Shown: positions 20,901-32,900 of the stretch, in pieces
Layout of the letters: every line of letters begins with the position of its first letter
How positions within the stretch are numbered: position 1 is the first letter of the stretch
Source of the DNA: an uncultured Blautia sp.
GTDB lineage: Bacteria > Bacillota > Clostridia > Lachnospirales > Lachnospiraceae
Assembly (NCBI GenBank): GCA_934371915.1
Contig: CAKROE010000013.1
Location: forward strand, 1-41,906
DNA length: 41,906 nt
Direction: 5' to 3'
Translations under genes and position numbers: made by a program
Notes under the pieces: generated by a model
What the model saw: the letters and a program-made list of their open reading frames with translations, nothing else
Told to the model about the DNA's origin: nothing
Database searches by the model: none

Positions 20901-23900
20901 CTTTTGTCGAACCGTCAACTGTGTTTCTGACATCTGCGGAAGATACCGTAATCTGACCACGTACATCAGATTTTGAAGTTTCAATGATATCTCCATTCGG
21001 AGTGATTCCGATATATGTCATGGATACCGGACGGTTAACTGCTACTGCCACAGATACTCCCACACCTGCGAGTCCACCGGCTGCACTGACTATGATTGCC
21101 TTTGCATCTGCTTTCAGATAACCTTTCATGTCAATCTTTGCAGACGGAGCATTGATGCTGACTCCCTGACCTATAAATGCATCAAATCTGCTGCGGTTAA
21201 CTGCTACTGCTGTAGTTGTAGAAGCGCCCACTGCACCGGCACTTGCCGCAGTTGCTGCTGCTGTTGCATTTGTGGTTCCGTCTGTACTGACTTTAATAGT
21301 TCCTGAAATATTTTCCAGTTTTGCTCTTCCGCTTATGGAAGCTTCTGTTTTTGATTCAAAATCTGTAACTGCAACTGATCCGCTTACACCTGCAATACCG
21401 CCTGCTGCTGCCAGAGTAATGGTGAGCACGGTTCCGTACTGAGTTTCTGCTGTTACGGTTACATTTTCTGCTTTTACAATGTTACCTGCCATTCTGGCAT
21501 AGGTCTTATTCATCAGGTTCAGTGAAGCTACTGTTACAGATACACCTGCAATACCGCCGCTTCCTGTTACACCGATCACAAGGATTGTAGATTTGTCACC
21601 TGTTGCTGCTGCATTGTCAGGATCAGATTCTTTTACTTTGTCATTCAGCACTTTGCTTCCGTCTGTGCCTTTTGCCGCGTCATATTTCAGTTCGGCTTTG
21701 GTCTGCTCGGAAGAACCGGAAACTGCTTTGACAATAACATCTTTTCCTGCTGAGATGATAACATTGTCTTCCACAACAGCCTGAACATTGGAGTAAAGAA
21801 CTGCTACGGAAACGCCTGCGCCAACGCCTGCATAAAGACCGGCTGCCAGTGTACCGCTTGCCATATAAGCACTTAAGCTGTCACCGGAAACTACTTCCAC
21901 ATTACGTCCGGCTGTCAGAGTTGTTCCCTCTGTTCCACCACGGACAACAGCTGTTGTGGAATCTTTCAGCTCTGTTCCGTTTACAACGGCACCTTTTGTA
22001 CCTTCTTTCCTGATCGTATCTGCTGCGCTGTCGTATGCTTTATCATTCATGTTGGAGCTGCTGCTCTCATCATTATCCTTTTTGGAGGTATCCTGACCAT
22101 ACTTATCATAATCAAGAGCTCCATTTCCGTTTGCGGTATTTTCTGCGGAAGATCCGTCCCCTTTCAGAAGATCATCGAGATTATCTTCCGGTTTTGATGA
22201 AAGAGCTTCTTTGTGAGCCTGTGCAAAAACAGCATCTGTCTGAGTCTGCGGATTCATGGATCCGTATTCTTTTCCGTCTTTGTTATTGGTAACATAAATG
22301 GCATTGTGTGCATCATCTGTAAGAAGGCTTCCTGCCACGATCACCATAACAGAACCGGATACACCGGCCTGACCTGCACCTGCTGTAAATACATAGCCCT
22401 GAACCAGACGGTCTGATTTCGCCTGAATGATGATATCTCTTCCTGCGTTTATGGTATTTCCTTCTCCGATCTCGGCACTGACTGTATTATAGGAAACCGT
22501 TGTCAGTACACTGACTGCCACTGCTGCCACACCGGAAGCGGAAATTGTTCCCACTACTGCGATCAGTTTGTAATCATCGTCTGCTTTTACGGAAATGTCT
22601 GCTGTAGTTCCTTTTGCATGGATCAGAACATTTTTCTCTGTGTATGCCTTCGTAACAACCTTTGTTACGACCACATCCAGTGTTCCTCCTACAGATACGG
22701 TTCCGCTGCCTGCTGCACCTGCTGCATCTGCTGTAACAAATTCCTTTGAATCTGCCAGAATATCTACAGCACCTGCTGCATAGATTCTACTGTTTTCTTT
22801 TACATAAGCTAACGTTTCATTATAGAAATAAGTAATAACTGCAACTGCTGTCACACCTGCGGTTCCGCCAATTCCTGCTGCCGCTGCAAGATTGTAGAGG
22901 CTGCTGTCGGAGTTTGCAGATACTTTCACGGACTGTACAGGATTATTTATATCTCCTGTAGTTCCGCCAAGAGCAGAAGTTACATAATTCTGGAATACCA
23001 GTGCATTGGCACCGCCTGCCACACCTACACTTCCTCCTGCTGCAAAGTTCACAGCCAGAAGCCAGAGATTATCTTTTGCATCTGCGATCACCTGTACTTT
23101 TCCAGGTGCCAGGATCTTATGTTCTTTTGCTGTTTCAGCCGTTACATTTTTGTTGAATACCAGTGCCACTACTGTTGCACCCACACCTACACTTCCTGCT
23201 GCTGACAGTGCACCTGCCAGATTCAGAAGTTCCGTATCATCATGAGCCTCAATATAGACTCCGGGGAGAGGGTCGGTATCGTTTGTGGACGAACCGGCAG
23301 CTTTTTTTACAGAAATGGTCACATGTTCTCTTGATGTTGCTTTTACTGTGTTTCTTACAACCAGTGTATTAATTACACCGGTTATGGCATTGCTTCCGCC
23401 CGCACCTGCTGATACGGATACCATAATTACATCCTCATTTCCGTTTGCAAAAATGATGATACCGCGTCTGCGTTCATTACGGTTCGGGATCCTGATGCCA
23501 TTTGAGGAAGTCTGTACTGCCGGTGTTGCAGTTGTCATGAGCTCTGTCCATGTTCCTGCATGAGCCTGAATATCATTTTTCAGGACTGCTGTATTAACGG
23601 AAGCGCCTACTGCATTTGCTCCTGCCGCTGCAAGACCGCCTGCAATGATATAGATATCAGAATCTGCTGCTGCAATGATTCCGATACTGTCACCTGCTGT
23701 GATTCTGGAATGAGAAGTTTCTGTTCCATTTTCCACTTCTGCAAGGATAGTGCTGTTGTTTACGATCACAGGAACCACACCTGTCAGTGCATTACTTCCT
23801 GCCGCACCTGCTGCCATGATCACGAGAAGAACTGCTTCGTCACCGGTTGCCTGAACCAGTACGCTTCCCTCTTCTGCCGTGATACTGGAAGGAGCAGCTA

Positions 23901-26900
23901 CAGTTGCCAGAACTTTTCTGTTCAGGACATTTACGCTCACTGTTGCACCTACTGCATTCTGGGATGCTCCGCTTACAGAAGCATTGATCTGGAAAAGTTT
24001 TGATACTGCTGTTGCCAGAATCTGTACATCTTTCTTTGCGTAAATTGTTACTTTACCGATATCTGCAACTGTTTTTGAACCAGATACCAGAACACTGAGT
24101 ACGCCTGCAGCACCGGTGCCGCCAAGAGCAGCGCTTGCACTTGCCAGTACACTGATCAGTTTTTCTTTTGTATCTGCATTCAGGACAACAGAACCTTTTT
24201 CACTGCGAATTGTTGTTCCGTCATTTACAGTTACATTTGCTTCTGTTCCGTTTACTGTTACATTCAGTGTTCCACCTGCTGCTGTCCTGCTTCCGGATAC
24301 GGCTGCGCTGGCTGCGATCAGGTAAAGTTCACTGTTCTGCAGAGCTTTTACAGTTACATTACCATCAGCAGTAATTGATACCTGCTTTCCGATAAGTGCA
24401 TTGCTTCTGTTCTTCATGACAATTGCACCAAGATTTCCGCCAATTGCATTGCTGCTGCTTCCTGCAGCTGCAACTGTGATTACCAGTACATTTGCTGAAG
24501 ATTCAGCTCTCTGTGTATAGTTTCCGCCTGTAGTACGGATAACTGTTCCATCAGAAACATCTGTACTTACTTTGTCCTCGTTATACAGAAAGCTTAATGT
24601 CAGGCCTGCTCCGACGTTGGACTGGCTGGCAGAAAGTGAACCTGCAATGATTCGGACATTTGATTTGTTGACAGCTTCTACAAGTGCATCACCAGTCAGA
24701 ATGATCTGTACATTCTTTCCGATAATGGCCTGTGTATCATTAAAGAAAAATACCATGGCAAGAGAGCCGGCTCCTGAGAAACTTCCTTTTCCGCCTGATA
24801 CTGCGCCGGAAATTGCTTCTGCATAATAGTTCACAGAGCTTAAGAAATTCAGAAGGTCGATTCCTTCAAGGATCGTATCTGTACTGAGATTGATTTCTAC
24901 AGAATAAGAAGATTCTGATTTATTACCATTTCTGGTAAGATGAATAATTCCTTTCTGTGAATCCGGAATCTTTGCACCGCCTTCACTTCTCGTGATAAGA
25001 CTTTCAAGTCCCATCGGAAGTTCGTAATCGGAATCAGATACTTTTTCTTTCAATGCCTGTACTTTAAGTGATGCAGCTGTAATCTTCACATTGTCCATTA
25101 TCTGAGCAAGGATCTGATTATAGCCGTAGATGAATGCATAAGATGCACCTACACCAACTTTGGCACCTCTTGTTGCAACGGAATATCCACCTGCACGTAC
25201 TGCAAGTTTGCTCTTGTCTTTTGCTGTGATCTCTACATCACCGCCTCTGATCTCAGAGCTGTTTCCTACAGTAGATCTTGTTTCTGCTCTTGAAACAAGA
25301 ACAGATACTGCTCCTGCAATTGCTGCATCGGCCGTTCCTGTTACAGAACCTGCAAGAGCCTGCGCACCAAGATATCCTTTATATTTGCCATCCATGTTCT
25401 GAGAAAGTTCAGATGCAATGATCACTTTATCTTTGCCTTCTACAGTAACAGGAGTTGTCTCGCCTACTGTGACGATTGCCTTATTGTTATTTACAGAAAC
25501 AGCAACTCCCATTGCAAGAGAGAATTTTGCCCGGCCCAGAGTCATGGTTGCCCCACTTCCAAGGGTACGGAAATTGCCATCATTGTCTGCCAGCATTTCA
25601 AGCACTTTGCCGGCTGTGATATTTCCGCTTACAGAAGTCTGTGCCATATGTCCGGTAATGTTCAGTCCGACTGCTGCCGCTGCCTGGATGGATTTTTTAC
25701 CGGGAGCATTCATGTTCATGGTACTTCCACCCTTACCGGAAGTGTTTGCCTGTGCCTGATCATTTGCTTCTTTTGAAGCATCCCCTACCTTGGAACCGGA
25801 ACCTGTATCTTCTGTTGCAACGCCCTGAGATCTCAGTGCATTTGCAGAAAGTGACAGATTATTGTTGGTCTTTCCGGCAGTTGCTCCACTCTGATTACTG
25901 CTGTTGCTGTTTGCATCCAGTTTGCCGTTGATTTTGCTAGCTGTCTGGTTGTCTGTGTTGTCTTTTTCTGCTTCAAGTCCTTCGTAATCCCCGCTCATGA
26001 TCTTATTGGCATTTTCTTCTGTCACTTCTTTTGCATTTTTGAATTTTGCCAGATAACGGGAAATATCTGCACCGATGGCTGTTGCCAGAGCCTTACTGTC
26101 ATCTTCATTGTAAGTATAGCTCTTAAGTGATGCATTTCCGGAAATAATTCCTGTTCCTTCAAAAAGTGCCTTTACATCAGAATCAGCGATGTTGATTGCA
26201 ACTGCTGCACCGACTGCAGTCTCATTACCTGCTGCAAATCCGCTGGCCTGAGTAAGAGATTTACCTTTTGAAGCTGCTTCCAGGATAAAATCTCCAAGTG
26301 CTTTAAGGACTGTATCTTTTTTCACATAGGACTTAACATTAATATCTGTCAGTCCGATTGCTACAGATGCATCTACTGAAACATCCTTTGTCTTTGTATC
26401 ATTGGCTTTGTCACCACTGATCGGATCTGTACCGGATACAGATGCGGTTGTGCGATCATGCTCTGCACCTGCTTTTACCTCTACAGATTTTCCGGTTACT
26501 TTGCGTGATGAGCCAATTCCGGCTTCTACTGTTACATTAATTACATCGAGTGCAAATGAAGCACCTACACCGATGGTCTTTCCGTTTCCGGTCTTCGCCG
26601 GTGCTGTAACGGTTCCTGCCGGTACCGGTTCAAATGTCGCCTCGATTGAGACATCAAAATCCGGCATATAGAATGCATACACATTGTTGCCTCTGTTTTC
26701 AAAGGTTACGATCTTTTTGATAACTTTCTTTCCATCTGATGTGTAGACAAATACAAGTGAGCCTTCCTTCAGTTGCATTCCATCTGCCGGAACTACGCGG
26801 ACAAGTACTTTGTCTTCAAATTTTGCTTTGGAGAAATCTTTGCTTTCTCCGTTTTTGGATGGTGTTGTCACAAAAAGATTTCCAACTGTACCGTTTACGT

Positions 26901-29900
26901 TTCCGGACGGATCCAGCGGACGGATCACGATATTGTGGAGCTTTGACGGATCCTCTTCCACTGTGGAATCACTCTCTGTCCCGGAATTGCCTCCGGAAAG
27001 GTTTTTGTCTGCCTTTCCATCGTTTCCTACTGCTGCACTGCCAGTTGTAGATTCACTCTGTCTTGCATCTGCATTTATAATGATATCACCGGTTGCCGTA
27101 ATTACATTTGCAGAATCACCGATGTAAGCTTTTGTTGTACCGTTGATCACTGCGATTGCCACGCTGCCTGCCACACCGACATTTGATGCGCCTGCACCGG
27201 AAACCGCTTCTGTAACAAATACATTGGAAGGATTTTTTTCAACTTCCTTCACATCTACATCCAGCCAGGTAAAGAGTCCATCAAGTGCGGCTGTTGTCAG
27301 TACTCTGCCAAGCTCACTTAATGTTGTCTTTGCATTGGTCTTCAGAGTTTCAGTGATATTTGAACCAATCAGTTCTCTGAATTTGAGAAGATTTTCCGGG
27401 TTGTTTCGGATATCCTCCAGTTTCATTCCTTCCAGAGGAGTTCCTTTTAACATGGTTGTCTTTGCAACCGTGACTACCTGATCTGCGGTTCCTGCCAGAA
27501 GACCTGTAAGTTTTTCTGTATTTTCTTCACCGATCAGATCTTTGAGTCCCATCTTGTCTGCTGCCTCTGTTACAAGACCTGTTACAAGATTCTTAACCCA
27601 TTTATCTTCTGTTTCTTCATCTTCTGTTTCTTTATCTTCTTTACTTTCCTTTTCAGGCATCTGTGCGAGAACTTTAAGGGTTCCGGCCTTTATTGCTGCC
27701 TGATCAATATAAGCTTCATTAATATAGGAAACGATATTTAATGCCACAGCTGCTCCGATGCCGGTTTTGGCCTGAGTAGCTGATGCATTTGCATAAATTT
27801 CTGCTATCGTCTGACCGATAGAAGATACTTCCAGCTCATTTTCTGCTTCTACTGCAATATTACCCTCGATTGCTGCAATACTGCTGTTCTTCATAATATT
27901 GAGGTTGAAAGCGGCTGCTATCTGTACATTACCTTCACTGGTCTGTGAAGTCTGACGGTTTTCTGTCAGATTGCTGATCATACCCGGTTTCAGATTACTG
28001 TTGCCGGTTTTTCCTGCAATCTTAGATGCTCCGCCAATACTCTTGTCTGCCTGTTTGTCCGTTTCTCCTTTTTGCGAGGCACTCTCCCCGGAGTCATCGC
28101 CGGAAGATCCGCCCGATTCCCCACCGGAACCCTTGTCGGATGAATTGGACTGTGCTCCATTTGAGCCGGCTCTTGCAGTTGATTTCAATTTACTGATACC
28201 TTCTGCAAAAACTTTTATGTTATTTGCTTTTACGCTTCTTCTGAGACCTGATCTGGAACTGTCATTATAGACAGTGATCACCGGAGCAGCTCCGATTCCG
28301 ACTGATCCTCCTGCTGCTGCCGCATCGGCTGCAACCTGACGATCGATCACGCTATCTGAAGAAACTGTCAGATCATTTCTTATCTGCCATTGAGAACAGT
28401 TTTCCAAATCTACATTTCCAATGTACGCTTCTGAACGCATTCCTGATATGTTCAGTGCCAGTACCGGACTTACTGATACTCCACCTGCGCTTCCTGCTTT
28501 TGCAGTAACACGTTCTTCCGCAGAATGATCTGATTTGACTGTTACGGAATCCAGTTTTACAGTGTCTTTAATATAGGAAGGTTTTCCTTCACCTGTAACA
28601 GGATCTGCAACAATAGAGTCTGTACCTCTTACTGTTGTATTGTCTTCCATTCCAGAAATAACATCCACACCTGTAACAGCAACTGCAATTCCGGCACCTA
28701 TGCCGACTTTGCCTGCCTTGTCATTTTTGGATGCATCTGCTATTGTATGGAAACGTTCTGCTGAAGATGCAGTTACATTTAATTTTGCATCGTCTTTCAG
28801 AGTAACGACTGCATCTTTCAGAATAAGAGCTGTCGTTCTTGCTGATACAACATGAACTGTGACTGATCCGCCGAGTCCGATCGATCCTTCAGAATATCCG
28901 CCATAGGATTCTGCAATCGATGTGACCGGTGAATTCTTACTTCCGGATACTGCTGAAACATTCAGAGAACCTGCCGTGATATTTCCTTTTTTGATGTAAG
29001 CATTGTTGCTGTGCTTTGTATAAGATACATTGACGCCCACACCAAGTGACAGAGTCTTCTTCGGCTGTTCTACAGTTCCCTCTGTGAATTTTGCAAGAAT
29101 GGTGATCACTGCATTATTGCCCAGATCAGTTGGAACTGTAAAACGGTAAGCACCGTTTTCATCTGCAATAAGGTCAACCAGTTCATTTACTTCTTCTGCT
29201 CCGGACTTTCTGGTAATCATTGCTTTCAGTGAGTTTGCAACAAGTGAATAACCTGCGTCCGGTGTTACATTGACTGTGATCACATCGCCCTGATCAACTC
29301 TGCCCGGAACTGAAACTGTTCCGCCGGCTTTCGTTGAGGAAGCTTTTGTCACATCAATTTTTACTTCGTATTTTTTCTGTGTTGTGCCGTCTACAGTTAC
29401 GAGAATGATCATACCATCTTTCAGGGTTACTCCTTCCGGAAGTACGAAAGTACCTGTTGCAGCATCATAGCTAAGTTCACCATAAGTATCAGAATAATCC
29501 AGCGAACGGTCGTCCGGTTCGCTGAACAGGGATTCATATCCGTATTCAACTTTTACGTTTCCCGGATTCTGTCCTGCTATGGAACTTGTAATTTTAACAG
29601 TTTCTCCTGCATCCGCTCTTTGTTTGTCTGCAGTTGCGCTGCCGTTGATCACGATGGCATATCCTTTTTCGATGAAATCAGCCTTCAGGGTAATATTCCT
29701 TCCAGGCATTTTCAGTGTCCAGGTTCCATCTGCATTGGCTTTCAGTTCTACGGTGTTATTTTCTTCTGTTCCGTTTTCGGTTGTATCAAAGTAATATACT
29801 TTTGAAACCTTATAACCGTTGGCTGCTGTTATGTTGAGTACAACAGTATCACCGGTCTTCGGTGCGGAAGAAGAAGTGGTAAGCGTTCCTTTGGAAGAGT

Positions 29901-32900
29901 CTGTACCTGCAATTGTAATATTGTGTATATCGCCTTCAAAAGCTGCTTTAATGACCAGTTCTGTTTCCTCGGCCATATCCTCCGGAATTGTAAAATAATA
30001 ATTTCCTGTCTTTCCGTCATAACTCAGACTTCCTGTTTCTGATGTCATGCGCGGATTTCCCTTATTATCAGTTATTACATTTCCCTGTGCATCTTTCATT
30101 ACCTTCTGATAAGTAAATACAAGGGAGCTGTCTGTAAGCTTATAGCCTTCTCTTGCAGTTACTGCTACAGCCACTTTATCTCCTGACTGAAGTGTCTGGT
30201 TATTAGATTTGAATGAGATTGTTCCGTTTGTTGTTGCCGCTATGCGAACATTTCCATGTCTCTGTTCACCGGTGATTTCTCCGTCATTATCTTCTGTTTC
30301 TCCTGTTGCCGGGTTTGTAGGAGTAATCTGTCCTGCGGAAGATTCATCAAAATTGGAACCATCTGCATTTGAATGTGCATATGTATCTGCAGTTGCTGTT
30401 ACGCTCAGTTCACCGCCGGCTGTCACATCACCATCTGTATCAATGAATGCATCATTTCTGTTGAAGACGATGTTAATGGCAAGTGCTCCGGTTGCCTGTG
30501 AAGAAGAGGTGCTGCCTTTTCCGGTTGTGTCTGCTGTACCTTTTTCAAAATCCGCTTTAAATTCCAGTACTGTTCCGACTTTCAATTCAGGCATCGTAAA
30601 TATATATGCCCCTGCGCTGTTCTTCGGTACTGTATAAGTGATTTTCTTTCCTGCTGCATTGGTATAGATTGCTTTCAGACTTCCGTCTTTCAGTTTCATA
30701 CCTTCTGCCGGATTTACAGTCAGTTTAATTGTATCGCCTGTGTTTGCTTTCACATGGTCTGAAAGAATGGCACCTTCCAGTTTTCCTGTAAGGGATTTTT
30801 TCTCATAGTTCTTAATATCGAACTGTCCGATTCTGGTCGGCTGTGCCGATGTCGGTGTGTCTTCTCTTGCACCGCCTGTTCCTTCGTCAAAAAGATCGCC
30901 CAATCCCAGATCATCATCATCGTCCTCATCAAACAGATCGCCTACATTTGTATTTTCTGATCCGCTCTGCTCATCTTTTTCGAATACCGCAACGAGAATT
31001 ACTTCTGATGCAGGCATCTCAAAAGTATAGGTTCCGGATGATATATCAACAGTTTTGGTAACATAAGAAGATGATCCTGCCGGAAGATAGGTATAAGTCA
31101 GGCCTTTAAGTTTATAACCTGTATTAGGTACAGCCTTTACTGTGACTTTCTGTCCTACTTCTGCTCTTGACGGTGCAGAAACTGTGCCGTGTTCATTTTC
31201 CTGTGAAGTGATGGTATTTCCGCTGCTTCCTTCAATTCTGCCAAGCGCACTGTTTAATTTCCCGATTGCTGAATTCTTTGTTTCCTCTGCGTTTGCTGAA
31301 AGCTTTGTGGTAACGCCCTTAAGCAGAGCTGTGATCTTATCTTTGACTCCTCCTACTGTCTGACTTTCCTGAGAATTCTGTTCTTTGGAGCCACCAACGG
31401 AAACTGCCTGTGTATCTACTTTTTCGGATGACTGAGAATTAATGGTGATGTTACCGTTCACCGCACTCAGACTTCCGTTTCCTGTCAGAGATGCATCTAC
31501 ATCCTGAATTACTACTGACGCTGCGAAAAATCCGCCATATTTATTGGAAAGGCTGCCACTTCCGGTAGGAGTACTGCTGCCGCTTTTCGGATTTACCGCA
31601 CTGCCTGAGGTCTCTGGTGTCTTGTTCGTCGACTTTGTAGTCACTGTTGAACTGCCTTTTGCATCCAGACCGATATTTCCGTTTCCGGAAATGATCTTAC
31701 CAAGGACCTGAACATGAGAATCGTTCACTACTACAGATAAAGCAAGTGATATAGGCAGTGCGCCTACAGTCGAAAGAGTAGTGAGTGTAACATCACTTAT
31801 GGAAGAAAGCTTTACATCTCCTCCTGCTGTGATGATTGAGTCTTTACCTGTTTCCACTCTGGCTTCTGATACAAGGATACCTGCTGCCAGTGGGATGTAA
31901 TATTTTGCAAGAGTTTCGTTAGAAGCTGCAACATTTACTGTGGAAGAAGCTGTTGCTTCTACAGCGCCGCCTGCTTCTATGTTGCCGAGAATACTGATTA
32001 CAGCATTTCCGATCTTGACGTTAATGATATTTGCTCCTTCTACAAAAGGAACCAGATTATTTTTCTGGCTGCTGACTGCTTTCATTACTACAGAGCCACC
32101 AGCTTTTATGTTACTTCCTTTTTCAAGGATGATTTTTGCATTTGTTACAATATCCATAACAGAAGCATCCATTTCATCTCCGAGGGAGATTTTGTCTGAG
32201 ATACTTCCCGGAAGCGGATTGTCTGTGCTGACAAGCGTATCATCGTCGCCTGCCTCGATCATAACATTCACAGCTTCTATACTATCTTTTACAGTAATAA
32301 CCTGTCCTTTCAGTCGGACATTCATTTCTGCTGCCTGGATTTTCTGGATCATCAGATTTTTACTGCTGACGATAAGAGAGTCCATAAATCCTTTACCTTT
32401 AATAATAAGTGAAACAGCTTCATCATTCTGAGGATTATATACAAAATCACTGAAGCTTATATTTCCTGCATCATAGATACCGGATTTCAGGTCTGATTTT
32501 TTGATCTCGATCTGTTTTTTGTTTGTCAGTTCATCTGTAAATGCGGTAATGCCTTTTGTAAATATTTTCAAAAGTTTTCCGGCACTGTTTGTCAGCGTAA
32601 AAGAAGCTTCCTGCTTCGCACTGTCATAATTTCCTGTCGGATTGCTGTTCTTCTTAAGATCACCTGTAAGATGAATTCTTCCTCCATCCTGATCATTGAT
32701 ATTTACTGTAGTTCCTGTAGAAACATCTACTGTATAGACATCACTGCCGCCTCCGCCATCCAGATCAACTTTCTGATTTTCTCCGCCTTTTCCTTTAACG
32801 CGGATATTGTCCTGACCATCACCGGATATTACTTCCAGACTCGAGTCTTCCAGTTCAACCTGAATGTTATCATCTTTTGCTGTACCGTAAACAGTTGTTG

